Origin: Mytilus californianus
Taxonomy: Eukaryota > Mollusca > Bivalvia > Mytilida > Mytilidae
DNA: 64,000 nt
Direction: 5' to 3'
Assembly (NCBI RefSeq): GCF_021869535.1
Contig: NW_026262712.1
Location: 69,224,100 to 69,288,099, forward strand
This document shows, in pieces, positions 23,905-34,170 of this stretch. The position numbers were made by a program, and so were the translations under genes. The notes beneath the pieces are model-generated. The model did not search any database, had not been told where the DNA came from, and worked only from the letters and a program-made list of their open reading frames with translations. How positions within the stretch are numbered: the first letter of the stretch is position 1; each line of letters starts with the position of its first letter.

Positions 23905-26189
23905 CTTTTTCTATTTTGCTTTTCCATAAAAATTGATAAATATTTTTTTTTTAAATTTATCAATGTATTCTATTTCCATTGATGAAATAGATGCTAAAAA
24001 AGTAATATTTGGTAGAATCAGTGATTTGATAACTGTTATTTTTCCCAACAATGTTAGATTACTTTTCTCCCAGTTTTTAATTATCTTCTCAGACTTTTCT
24101 AATTGTTTTTAGCATTGAGTTTTTGACACACATTTTTATTACAACCAAAAAAAAAAAAACCAAAAAAACTCTTAAACATGTCACTGGTTTGTCTGTAAAG
24201 TTGATGTTTTCGTATTTTTCTTTACATTGTGTATGTTTTCCAAACCAAATGCCTTCTATTTTTGATCTGTTTAATTTAAGCCTTGATAATGTGCTAAACA
24301 TTTCGAATATATTTAAAACATTTGAAATGCTTTTTGTGTTTTGAGAAAAAGTGTCGTGTCATCTGCAAGTTGGCTGATTTTTAATTGAATGTGTTTTCCC
24401 ATCTATCTTAATTTCAAAGCCTTTAATGTTATGGTCTTGCCTTATCTTACAGGCTAATATCTCTACTGCGATAACAAAAATTATAGCACTGCACGGACGT
24501 CCTTGTCGGATCCCACGTTAAATGTTAATGGGTTCAGATATTCATCCATTATTTATTATTTATTACTGCGCTTTTAATATTTGTGTATAAAGTCCTAATG
24601 CTTAATCCATTTAAGCATACATTTTGAAATCAAATTTTTTTTAAAGCTGAAAACATCAAAATCCTATTCTAAAGAGTCGAATGAGTTTGCAAAGTCTACA
24701 AAAAGTAGTGCCTCCTCTATATTAAATCTTTCTGCATAATCAATTATATCCTGGATGTGTCTAATATTATAACCTATATATCTATTTTTAACATAACCAT
24801 TTTGATCTTTATGAACAATTTTGGTAGGATATTTTTAATGCGCTGAGCCAATGAATATGCAATTAATTTTGTTTGAATATGTTATAAAGTTATGGGTCTA
24901 TAATTATTTAAACAAAGCCGATTATTCTTTTTATTTATAAGAGAAATAACTCCTAATTTTCGAGAGCTCGTTAATTTCCGTTTTTTATATGAGTAATTAA
25001 ATGTAGATACGGCAAATTTTAATTCATCCTAAAAAGTTCTTTAGATCTCAACACTCAGTCCATCAATTCCTGGTGATTTGGTCAATTTCATCTTGAATAA
25101 TGAATTCTTGCATTCTTCAATGGTTAAAATACCTTCCATTATCTCACTTTCTTGTGTATTTAATTTATGATCAATATGTGTATCATTTATATAATTATCT
25201 ATGGATTTCACATCTGGATTTGTACTATTATAACTATTTTGATACAATTCTTTTCTATTTGTAAAATTTTAGAAGATTCTGTCTGTACAACTCCTTTGTC
25301 ATCTTTTAAGGCCGTTATGGTCTTTCTAGTTTGTCTAGTTTTTCCAACCCCAAACAAATTTCAGTATTGTTCTCTCCTTCTTCTACCCATTTTATCCTTG
25401 ACCTTGTTTGAGCTTCTTAACTTTTTATTTCATAAAGTTTTCTTTGTTTACATTCATTATAAATCAATTCTTCTTGAAAATGTTTAATAACATTATCTTT
25501 ACAATTTCTGTGTATACTTTCATTTAATTTTTTAATTTAATTTTACAAAACGTGTATTACACTTATGTTTTTATTTGCTTTTCTTTTACAGTATGCAACA
25601 GTGTGCTCTCGAACTTCAATTTTGAATAGATCCCATTGAAGTCCTATGTTATCAGTAAGTTTTTTTTTTTTTTTTTTACATTTCATTATAGGACCTTTTA
25701 TTATATTTGTATATTCTATATTATCCAAGATACTATTATTAATTTTAAAATATCCCTTTTCCCTTTTGATTGTGATCTCCCTTTTACCTTTAGAGATATA
25801 GCTTGGTGATATGTATGCGAAATAAGTGCAGGTCTTTTACTGATGAAAATATATGTGACCTTATTTCTGAACAAACAAGAAAGTAATCTATGCGCAAAGC
25901 TTGATTTTTCGTATTGTTCCGTCTCCATGACAATTGTATATTGCTACTATGTATATCTCTCCAAATGTGTATCAACTTATGTGTTTTGATTAACCCTTTT
26001 AAACTGTTGACTGGTTTTTGTTTTTGTTTTTATTTCTGCTGTTTTTTGCTGTCAATATTAGATAGTGTATCATTCATATCTCCCCAAACTATGACCATTC
26101 CTAAACTGTTTATCTGTATCATGTCATTTACTTTTTTGAAAAAGACATTTCTATGTTTGGGAAAATTTGGTGCATAAATATTAGCTAAA
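23899..26189 (-). pseudogene. LINE (L1/Tx1-like) ORF2, 3' part, broken by frameshifts
   Basis: Read on the - strand, this continues an APE-type LINE ORF2. The order is ANIYAPN (26164-26185), the endonuclease VWGDMND (about 26071-26090), the RPALISH and HQAISLKV blocks (about 25800-25860) and the pre-RT motif KSPGIDGLSVE (about 25044-25080). RT motif A is LLFVDFANSFDSLE (about 24669-24720). RQGRPCSAIIF follows at about 24480-24515, then SQLADDTTLFL (24342-24374, both aspartates kept) and LKLNRSK (about 24253). The thumb-like stretch reads NLTLLGKITVIKSLILPN (about 24010-24065). Many stops and frameshifts interrupt it, including TAG for an expected Trp after FDSLE, so it is dead. No 3' UTR or poly-A is present because the element is cut at 23.9 kb. 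Its 5' part lies at 33491-33815. Confidence 0.85.
26186..26189. repeat. Target site duplication TAAA (left)
   Basis: TAAA directly precedes the GGGTCCGTGTA terminus of the long-TIR element and matches the TAAA after the other terminus at 33491-33494. Merging the two restores the LINE reading frame (IYTLANIYAP). Confidence 0.85.
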
Positions 26190-27682
26190 GGGTCCGTGTA
26201 AATTTGCGTCCATTCGTTTTTCATTTTGAAATATCAAAAACAAAAAACAAAAAACGAGAGTGTTTTCATTTTTCGTTTTTGATTTCTCAAAAACCAAAAC
26301 AAAAAACAAAAGTGTTTTCATTTTTCGTTTTTGATTTCTCTAAAACCAAAACGGAAAACGAAAGTGTTTTCATTTTTTGTTTTTGATTTCTCTAAAACCA
26401 AAATGAAAATCGAAAGTGTTTCACTAAACAAGAATTTTGTATTTAGTTTTAATTATTTCTCGTTTTATAATGTACAATGTTTTCCTTTCTTGTTTCACAG
26501 TCATTGATAGTAAATAATGCCAATGTAAACACCCCGGTGTTCTTTCAACATAATATAGACAAAATAGACCGCCTGACTTATGAATTGAACTACGGTGATA
26601 AATGAATCAAAACCTTTCAAATTATCTTATTTATATCTTTAATAAAAAATAAATTATTATATTTAAATATTAAACGAATCATAAATTTAAATTGTACAAT
26701 ACAATATTATATAAAGATTAATAAATAGATTGATTACAACATCACATTTACAAGGGAGGTTACTACTTTTTAAAACTTATAAGAAAACTACCCCGGTCAT
26801 TAAAGTATACATGCACAGTCACTGTGGTTATCAGATCTTTAATCGAAGATAATGTCGACGGATGCAAAAGACTTTATCAATCTGAACAATAAGGGTGCGT
26901 GCTCTTTACTTTTAAATTTAGAAAGGTTGATCTCAGATAATTAGAATTCATGACCAAGGTCCATTATACGAACATTCAGGACGATAATGTGTTTTGCTTG
27001 ATCAATTGATTGAAAAACAAATTTCCGCAATTTCACAATTCAAACCGGGATTAGCATTCAATCATTTTGCCATTCGGAGCCTTCTCAGTATTAGTTTTGC
27101 TTATTTTTGAAAGCTATATGGGGACCTTAACTAGAGCCTGGGTCTGAATGGGGGTTTAAGGAAAAAAGAATAGTGGGCAAAAAATATGAATAATAGAGAC
27201 AATGGACCAAGAAATAAAAAAAAACAAAAAATAGAATATTGAGGTGTTAAAATATAAAGAATAATTGGCAAAACGTATAAAGAAATAAAGAATAGGGAAA
27301 AATGGCCTGAAACACTGATTAAAGAATAGAGAAAATCGGCATAGAATATCTAAGAATACAGAAATGAAGAACCCCGTATCCACACCATCATCCTAGTTGC
27401 CTAAACCAACGTTATTTTGTCTCCGGTAGATTGTTATTGGTTATCATACGTTTTCTTTTATTTCTATGCCTATCAATTAAGACGTGAGCTTTCATAATTT
27501 GCCAGCTTATTACATTATAAAAAAAGACTCAGCCGAACATCACTCTGGATTTTTTCTCAAGTGGACCTCAGCTACCTACCCTACCACACCATTACCGAAA
27601 AGTTAATAAAAAAAATCTACGGCAATACTAGGTGCAAAGGGAAGTTGGGTAGCTGAGGTCTACTGGAGAAAAAAAATCCATG
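26190..27682 (+). repeat. Left terminal inverted repeat of the long-TIR element
   Basis: About 1.49 kb, inverted at 32058-33490. Matched anchors include TTGCGTCCATTCGTTTTTCA near the end, TAATGTACAATGTTTTCCTT at about 26467, GACTTATGAATTGAACTACG at about 26575, CCATTTGGAGCC-like sequence at about 27070, AGCCTGGGTCTGAATGGGGG at about 27136 and TTTGCCAGCTTATTAC at about 27498. Differences between arms are scattered substitutions and indels. The left arm lacks ~12 bp (a TTTGTCCGCACT stretch) near its inner end. Confidence 0.88.
26260..26415 (+). repeat. Subterminal 52-bp tandem repeats, three units
   Basis: GTGTTTTCATTTTT recurs at 26260, 26312 and 26364, and a GTGTTTC stub at 26416, an exact 52-bp period. 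Each unit holds CGTTTTTGATTTCTC or a close variant, followed by an A-rich part. The right arm (about 33345-33425) has only about two units. Subterminal repeats are often transposase-binding sites; that role is inferred here. Confidence 0.8.
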
Positions 27683-27990
27683 GTGTTATTCGTCTTAGTT
27701 TTTTTTTAAGTAGGTCCAAAGTTGGGGTCCGCGGACACCCAACCCCACCCTTACCGAAAATTTAATAAAAACAAATTCTAAGGCAATACTTTTGTCCGCA
27801 CTAAGACAAAGGAAAGCTTAGTAGCTGAGGTCTACAGTAGAAAAAAACACAGGGTATTTTTCGGCTTAGTTTTTTTTTTCTAAAGTAGGTCCAAAGTTGA
27901 GGTCAGATACCCTACCTAACCCTTACCGAAAAAATAACAAACAAAAATTCTATGGCAATACTTTTTTCCGGACTAGGTGCAAACGTAAGC
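27550..27990 (+). repeat. Hairpin-forming ~150-bp tandem units at the inner TIR edge
   Basis: The first unit (27550-27682) is itself palindromic: GGATTTTTTCTCAAGTGGAC opens it and a GTCTACTGGAG, then AAAAATCC closes it. Two further degenerate units follow with TAGGTCCAAAGTTG at about 27712 and 27890, ACCCTTACCGAAAA at about 27750 and 27921, and TTCTAAGGCAATAC-type blocks. A matching hairpin unit lies at 32057-32203 in the other arm. Confidence 0.7.
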
Positions 27991-27999
27991 TAGAGACTT

Positions 28000-28734
28000 A
28001 GCGCCTAATTGATCAAAATTCCCAGTTTGGGTATAGCACGGATTATTTTTTAAAGCTAATAAATAATTTCCTTGCCCACTATACTTTGAGTACAAAAAAT
28101 AAACCTTTCGTCCAATCATAACTAAGCAAAATCCACTTTTTCAGAAGTAGAATGTTTTGTCAAAACAGTTTTGTGTGGCAAAAAAAAAAGTTAAAGCACG
28201 AGTGCAACTTTTTTTTCTTCTAATGCAGAACAATTGTTACTTTTCATGAACTATTTGACAGGATGCTGAGAATATGGAAAGCTATTTCACACAATAGTGC
28301 AATTTTGCAAATATTTAAATAATTTCATAAATATTTACGATTCTATATACACTCAAAAATGTTGACTATTTGAAATGTAAAGCGAGCAGCACGCTGTGTG
28401 ATCTATTGGAAGCGATTTCTATTGTATTTATATAATTTTAAAATGAACAAGAAATGAAATTTTGAAATTCATTGAATAGTGTCTTTGACTGCTTAGTTAT
28501 ATATTAAAAACTGATAATATAGTTGTTATATATTAATAAAAACATTTGAAGTACGTTTGAATCTTATGCAACATTTGGGTTTATATAAACATCTGAAAAC
28601 TGGCTGCTAGCGAAGTGGCTGCTAGCGAGTGGCTGCTTGCTTGAACCTGGTCTCACAAACTCCGCATTTTCATACACGTCTTCACATTACAGGTTTCAAT
28701 AAACGTTTAGTAAATTATGTCAATGTGAAGAAAA
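28000..28734. other. Interior of the long-TIR element, unassigned
   Basis: AT-rich filler. A small direct repeat (GTGGCTGCTAGCGA, twice, then GAGTGGCTGCTTGC) occurs at about 28601-28642. Nothing else is recognised. Confidence 0.5.
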
Positions 28735-28850
28735 TTACCCGTATTATGCCAACAACTGGTTTTAGAATTAATTAGTTTATTTCCGATGCAAAGACCTTAT
28801 AAGTGAATCAATATTAATACAAACATATGTCATCTTTAATGATTCCTCAT
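28735..28850 (-). repeat. Family G fragment
   Basis: The reverse complement of this stretch matches about 1035-1145. Shared anchors on the + strand here are ACCCGTATTATGCCAACAAC, TTTATTTCCGATGCAAAG and GTCATCTTTAATGA. It is shorter and more degraded than the first copy. Confidence 0.65.
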
Positions 28851-28854
28851 GGGG

Positions 28855-28970
28855 TTTTTGATTATGTGATTACTTGACCGTTTTTTTAGTGATTATTTGA
28901 TTACTAGACCAAATATTTCATGATTATTTGATTATCTAGGACTGTAGTTTAGATTAAATGATTACCAAGT
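28855..28970 (+). repeat. GATTATTTGATTAC short tandem repeats
   Basis: At least four variants of GATTATTTGATTAC occur between 28859 and 28970 (about 28859, 28891, 28921, 28953), giving a degenerate minisatellite. Confidence 0.7.
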
Positions 28971-29234
28971 TTAAACAATAAATTTGTGTGTATAGCATAC
29001 ATAACAAATTTGGCTTGAAAGACGTTATTTTTTGTCGCCTCGCTCCGCTCGGTAAATTTGTTAAGAATTAAGTCCGAAGATTGAACGCGTTTGTCCAGTA
29101 ATCTTATTAAAATTCATACAAAAAAGTTATATAAGTATAACGAAATCAGAGATATATCTTTTAATTAGATTGGCTCGTCTAATTTAGTATTTTTATCTGA
29201 AGTAAATTTACTAACTTCTTTAATAAAGGATTTG

Positions 29235-29515
29235 AACAAGAATGTGTCCATAGTACATGAATGCCCCACTCGCACTATCATTTTCTACGTCCAGTGGACC
29301 GTAAATTGCGGTCAGCACTCTAATTTGGCATTACAATTAGAAAGATCATATCATATGGAACATGTGTACTGAGTTTCAAGTTGATTGGACTTCAACTTCA
29401 TCAAAAACTACTTTGACCAAAAACATTAACCTGAAGCGGAACAGACGGATGAACGGAAGAACAAACGGACGCACAGACCGAAAAACATAATGCCTATAAA
29501 TGGAACATACATTCA
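29235..29515 (+). repeat. Mussel interspersed repeat with GGACGCACAGACC end
   Basis: Recognisable blocks are AATGCCCCACTCGCACTATC at about 29261, GTCCAGTGGACCGTAAATTG, AGATCATATCATATGGAACA at about 29343, GTTTCAAGTTGATTGGACTT at about 29373, and a GGACGAACGGA-like run ending ACGCACAGACCGAAAAACAT at about 29470. This family is common in mussel introns and UTRs. No coding capacity. Confidence 0.65.
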
Positions 29516-29734
29516 CAAAATGTGATGAAATTGAATGAAGGTCTTATAAAATCTCAATTAGACCATAACAGGCATATCCAAATAAAGTTCCCTGAAGTCA
29601 CAAACAACAACTTCCCTCACTTGTAGATCTATTTCCACTACTTCTGCAATATTGTATTTATCAATAATAATATAAATAGAAATTGTATGCATGTAAATTA
29701 AAAACGATCAGGGTAAACTTATCAATCCTTGGAT

Positions 29735-30345
29735 GTTGGATGTGTACTGATTGATATTTTAGTCTTAGATACATGTACATGATTTTTGTATTAGTTGTTA
29801 TTGGCTTTAAACTAGCCGTCAGTACTGCGATTACTCTAAGATCTGTACTTTGTGTCCTTTTTTGTTTGTTAAGGATGTATAAATACCCTGCCACGTCCGG
29901 TCTGTGCTTTTGTTAGATGTTTTTTTTCTGTTTTGTATCGATCTGATATGTTATGCCCTTTTCAACTGATTTTTATAGTTTGTTCTTATGTTGTTCTGTA
30001 ACAAAACTCATCCCAGGTTAACGGGATGGTTGAGCGCTAACTTGCATGTTTAACCCCGCCACATACTGTATGTGCCTGTCCCAAGTTAGGAGCCTGTAGT
30101 TCAATGATTGTCGTTTGTTGATGTCTGTCATATTTGTTTTTCGTTTTATTGTGTTATAAATAAGGCCGTTTTTTCTTAACTGAACTGTTTTATATTTTTC
30201 ATGTCAGAGCCTTTCATAGCCGACTATACCCTACTGGTTTTTTTTCTCATTGTTGAAGGTGGTACGGTTGCCTATATATAATTGCTTACATCCACTTCAT
30301 TTGAACTTTGGGGATAGTTGTCACATTGGCAATCATACCACATCT
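29735..30345 (+). repeat. Mussel repeat family A, near full length
   Basis: Anchors run from GGATGTGTACTGATTGATAT (about 29738) and TGGCTTTAAACTAGCCGTCA (29802), through CCTGCCACGTCCGGTCTGTG (29888), AACCCCGCCACATACTGTAT (30052) and AAGTTAGGAGCCTGTAGTTC (30083), to the 3' signature TTGGCAATCATACCACATCT (30326). At ~610 bp it is, with 40935-41545, the most complete copy in the window. Confidence 0.8.
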
Positions 30346-30904
30346 GCTTATTAAAATGTTGAGGGGGAGGGGGTGAAATTTGTATTTCTAAGGAAAGTTC
30401 CAATGTTTTCCTCCAAGGTCACCAAGTTTTAATTGAATATTTTCTCATTTTGCTGTGCCCTTGGATTTGTGTTCAAGGCCAACCAGAGCTTACTGTCTGT
30501 TGGTGGGTAGTTGAAGACCATATGGTAAGCTCTAGGTGTCTTTTTGTGTATTGTATATGGTGATTTGGTGATGTCTTCATGTCATTGTCCCATTACTTTA
30601 TATAGACAGCTTATCAGTCAACCATGTCTATCAAAGATGACAAATGATGGCCAAAGCTCTCCTGGCCTTTTGTATAGTCAGGCGAGAAACAAGATATAAA
30701 CGGACTTGGCTTGGTAAAAAATGTATATTTAGTAAATTCATATAAATTCAAGTCAAATTAATATTTCAAAACAACATAAAAATATAGAAGTGTAAACACA
30801 ATTGTTTTTAATAAATCTTAAAAGAAAATATTATTGTGTTTGTGTGTGGCCATGGATAAAGGCATGCTTTTCAGTCTGGGTTAAAAAAAAATTATTGACT
30901 TCAG
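30346..30904. other. Interior of the long-TIR element, unassigned
   Basis: No repeat family is firmly recognised. A less AT-rich patch occupies about 30400-30680, with no usable open frame. Confidence 0.4.
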
Positions 30905-30990
30905 GTACAAATCCCTGCCCCACCCCCGAGAATCAAATGGTTTCTTCCTTGGGAACAATAGAGATTGAAGATGTTGAGAATGACGATCAG
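30905..30990 (+). other. Exon-like segment inside the long-TIR element
   Basis: An 86-base stretch lies between an acceptor-like TTGACTTCAG (ends 30904) and a donor GTAATA (starts 30991). It encodes 28 codons with non-repetitive, polar composition: TNPCPTPENQMVSSLG, then TIEIEDVENDDQ. The open frame is longer on both sides (30802-31053), so splicing is not required for it to be open. I do not recognise the protein. It could be a captured host exon, as happens in non-autonomous DNA transposons, or a chance open frame. Confidence 0.3.
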
Positions 30991-31179
30991 GTAATAATTT
31001 TATGTTCTGCGACGACGTTAAAGGAACACCAATCAGTCAATCGATCTTTATGACTATGGCTTCAGTTGTGTAATATTCCTTGTTGTAAAAGTTCCTTTTC
31101 TGCTTTGTTGAAGACTTGGAATAGATCTACGATGACTAATGAACGGTCGTGTATGGTTTGGCAATTTTACATGTCTACC

Positions 31180-31240
31180 GATAATAAAATTGACAATGGA
31201 AATGGGGAATATGTCAAAGAGACAACAACCCGACCAAAGA
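31180..31240 (-). repeat. Family G, other-end fragment
   Basis: AATAAAATTGACAATGGAAA and ATGTCAAAGAGACAACAACC form the well-known end of the mussel repeat whose beginning lies at 1020-1530. Only about 60-70 bp are present. Confidence 0.55.
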
Positions 31241-31457
31241 GAGGACAACAGTCGATGTCCAGATATGATACGATGCTACCGGACATAGAAAAAACTGTCC
31301 TTTTTCCATGGAAAATTAAACTGTAATATTAACTATACTAAAGAATACAAAACTAGCTCTCTTTTCTGTAAATACAAATAAAAAGCTGACATGGGTGAGA
31401 TTAAAGCTAGAAATCCCAATCTCCCAATTCATTTAAAAAGACTATATATATAGATAT

Positions 31458-31795
31458 AAGAAGATGTGGAATGAGTGCCAATGAGACATTTCTCCAGTCA
31501 AGTCACAATTTGTAAAAGAAAAACCGTTATAGGTCAAAGTACGATCTTCAACACGAAGCCTTGGCTCACACGGAACAGCAAGCTACAAAGGGCTCCAAAA
31601 TGACCAGTGCAAAACCATTCAAACGGGAAACTATGCAACGGTATAATCTATATAATAAACAAGAAACGAGAACACTTATGAACCTCATCAACAAACGGCA
31701 ACTACTGAACATCAGGTTCCTGACTTAGAACAGGTGCAAACAAATGCAGCGGGTTTAAACGTTTTAATAGGTACCAAATTCACTCTTATCCGAAG
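31458..31795 (-). repeat. Mussel repeat family A, variant
   Basis: Reverse-strand copy: AAGAAGATGTGGAATGAGTG at 31458, CAAGTCACAATTTGTAAAAG at about 31499, AGGTCAAAGTACGATCTTCA at about 31531 and TGACTTAGAACAGGTGCAAA at about 31721. The same variant recurs on the + strand at 51955-52075. Confidence 0.75.
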
Positions 31796-32057
31796 CAATT
31801 ATGAAACATATGACCTTTAATATTGAAGGGATAAACTTGTATTGAGCCGTGTTTAGGCCCTAAAATAGAAAATTAAGAGATGTGCATGGGACAGAATTGC
31901 ACACAATACAAATTATCAATGAACAGGGCTTTTGTTCCTGTTCTTCATCTTGAAAGTAGCTGGAGGGTCTTCAACGAGGAAAAGAACCATTCATACCCTG
32001 AAAACATCAGCCACACACTTGGCTATGTGGATTACAATGTTTTGCTTTATCCTGCAC
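31796..32057. other. Interior of the long-TIR element, unassigned
   Basis: Nothing recognised. It leads into the inner edge of the right arm. Confidence 0.4.
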
Positions 32058-33490
32058 CCTGGATTTTTCTCCAGAAGACCTCATGTACCTAGCTTCCCTT
32101 TGCACCTAGTGCGGACAAAAGTATTGCCGTAGATTTTTTTTTATTAACTTTTCGGTAATAGTGTGGTAGGGTTGGTAGCTGAGGTCTACTTGAGAAAAAA
32201 TCCAGAGTGATATTCGGCTTAGTCTTTTTTTATTATGTAATAAGCTGGCAAATTATGAAAGCTCATGTCTTAATTGATAGGCATAGAAATAAAAAGAAAG
32301 CGTATGAAAACCAATAACATTTACCGGAGACAAAATAACGTTGGTTTAGGCAACTAGTATGATAGTCTGGATGCGTAATTTTCATTTCTGTATTCTTTGA
32401 TAATCTATTCCATTTTTCTCTATACTTTAATCAGTGTTTCAGGCCATTTTTCTCTATTCTTTATCATTTTTATTTCTTTATACTTTTTGCCAATTATTCT
32501 ATTCATTTTATATTTTAACAACCCATTATTCTATTTTTTTTATTTCTTGGTCCATTGTCTCTATTATTTATATTTTTTGCCCACTATTCTCTATTCCGTA
32601 AACCCCCATCCACACCCAGGCTCTTTAGTTAAGGTCACCATATAGCTTTCAAAAATAAGCAAAACTAATACTGAGTAGGCTCCAAATGGCAAAATGATTG
32701 AATGCTAATCCCGGTTTGAATTGTGAAATTGCGGAAATTTGTTTTTCAATCAATTGATCAAGCAAAACACATTATCGTCCTGAATGTTCGTATAATGGAC
32801 CTTGGTCATGAATTCTAATCATCTGAGATCAACCTTTCTAAATTTAAAAGTAAAGATCACGCACCCTTATTGTTCAGATTGATAAAGTCTTTTGCATCTG
32901 TCGACATTATCTTCGATTAAAGATCTGATAACCACAGTGACTGTGCATGTATACTTTAACGACCGGGGTAGTTTTCTTATAAGTTTTTAAAAGTAGTAAC
33001 CTCCCTTGTTAATGTGATGTTGTAATCAATCTATTTATTTGTACCATCTTTATATAATATTATATTGCACAATTTAAATTTATGATTCGTTTACTATTTA
33101 AATATAATAATTTATTTTTTATTAAAGATATAAACAAGGTAATTTCAAAGGCTTTGATTCATTTATCACCGTAGTTCAATTCATAAGTCAGGTGGTCTAT
33201 TTTGTCTACATTATGTTGAAAGAACACGGGGGTGTTTACATTGGCAATATTTACTATCAATGACTGTGAAACAAGAAAGGAAAACATTGTACATTATAAA
33301 ACGAGAAATAATTAAAATTAAATACAAAATTCTTGTTTAGTGAAATCAAAAACGAAAAACGGAAACACTTTCGATTTTCATTTTTGTTTTAGAAAAATCA
33401 AAAACAAAAAATGAAAACACGATCGTTTTTTGTTTTTTGTTTTTGATATTTCAAAATGAAAAACGAATGGACGCAAATATACACGGACCC
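32058..33490 (-). repeat. Right terminal inverted repeat of the long-TIR element
   Basis: Inverted counterpart of 26190-27682, about 1.43 kb. It ends in TACACGGACCC at 33490. It has fewer 52-bp subterminal units than the left arm and keeps the ~12 bp missing there. The arms are similar but clearly not identical, so the element is not recent. Confidence 0.88.
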
Positions 33491-33494
33491 TAAA
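33491..33494. repeat. Target site duplication TAAA (right)
   Basis: TAAA directly after ACACGGACCC. Partner of 26186-26189. Confidence 0.85.
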
Positions 33495-33815
33495 GTATAT
33501 ATACTTTTTGAAATTTCTATATTGATCAAAATTATTCGCCCCTCCTCATCCTGAAATTTATCAATACATTGATAATCTGTGTGATCACTAATATAAATTG
33601 ATAGCCCTCTTGATTGTGAATTTCCATAACTGTGATATATACCACCTTTTTAATCTATTTCTGAATTTTTTCTCTAAAGCAGAAGTGAAATGACTTTCTT
33701 GTACAAATATGATATTACAATGTTGATAATTCATCCACATATGAAGCTTTTGTCTAATATCTTTTGAACCAAGACCTTGCCAATTTAATGAACATATATG
33801 CATGGTTTCACTCAT
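33491..33815 (-). pseudogene. LINE (L1/Tx1-like) ORF2, 5' part (endonuclease start)
   Basis: The frame starts with ATG at 33815 and reads ICSLNWQGLGSKDIRQKL, then HCNIIFVQESHFTS, the first blocks of an APE endonuclease (N and E of the active site present in LN and QES). A frameshift near 33660 breaks it. In the other frame it continues GRIILINIEISKSIYT up to the TAAA at 33491. The domain resumes at 26185 on the far side of the 7.3-kb insertion. Confidence 0.85.
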
Positions 33816-34170
33816 TATTTGCCATAAATATCAAATTAAAAATGTAAAGTTTTCTCATAGTTACATAATATAAACAGCATTTGTTACAACATGCACATAC
33901 AGTTTGTATTAATACTACTATACACATTGTACATAACTTTGTCAATATTTTCACAATATTATTGTAAGTAATTATTTTAACATGTTCAATATGAAAACTA
34001 CATTGTTTTGTTGTTATTTCATTATCTACTTTCAAACCGCACATGGCCTTGACTTCCATCAGACAATGACCCAGATTCGGATTAGCAAATTGAAGTGGTA
34101 TGTCCGAACACCAGGCGTTATTTAAAGAAAACAATTTCAATGATGGCTTTTTTGATATACCGTATTCCAA
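33808..34170 (-). CDS. Unrecognised 120-codon frame just upstream of the LINE ORF2 start
   Basis: An uninterrupted frame whose TGA overlaps the first codons of the LINE ORF2 (ATGAGTGA arrangement, 8-nt overlap). The product is cysteine-rich towards the C-terminus (CTMC, CACCNKCC) but has no CCHC knuckle, RRM or coiled coil that I can see. In LINEs of this kind the upstream frame would be ORF1, so position alone suggests an ORF1 remnant. No sequence motif supports that, and a chance frame is possible. Confidence 0.3.
   Translation of the reverse strand: MEYGISKKPSLKLFSLNNAWCSDIPLQFANPNLGHCLMEVKAMCGLKVDNEITTKQCSFHIEHVKIITYNNIVKILTKLCTMCIVVLIQTVCACCNKCCLYYVTMRKLYIFNLIFMANNE

Larger units (their letters stand above)
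26190..33490. mobile_element. 7,301-bp long-TIR DNA element inserted in the LINE
   Basis: It begins GGGTCCGTGTA and ends TACACGGACCC, with ~1.45-kb inverted arms (26190-27682 and 32058-33490) and a TAAA target duplication. Boundaries are set by the split LINE frame, so they are precise. The 4.4-kb interior holds hairpin tandem units, fragments of other mussel repeats and one exon-like piece, but no transposase-like frame. It therefore looks non-autonomous. A 4-bp duplication excludes hAT (8 bp), Mutator (usually 9 bp) and Tc1/mariner (TA) as the simplest choice. The target is not the TTAA of piggyBac. The superfamily is left open. Confidence 0.88.

Noticed and set aside
26204..26386. Short Lys/Phe-rich frame at the left end of the long-TIR element
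   Set aside because: Produced by the 52-bp A/T-rich subterminal repeats, not by coding sequence.
27156..27383. Hydrophobic frame that looks like a membrane protein, with a mirror frame at 32397-32645
   Set aside because: Both come from the same T-rich part of the inverted arms. Hydrophobicity reflects base composition.
26190..33490. Polinton/Maverick or herpes-like element (because of the long TIRs)
   Set aside because: No polymerase, integrase, capsid or ATPase frame inside, too short, and a 4-bp rather than 6-bp target duplication.
26190..33490. piggyBac family (GGG/CCC ends and 4-bp duplication)
   Set aside because: The duplicated target is TAAA, not the near-invariant TTAA, and no transposase is seen. 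A distant relation is not excluded.
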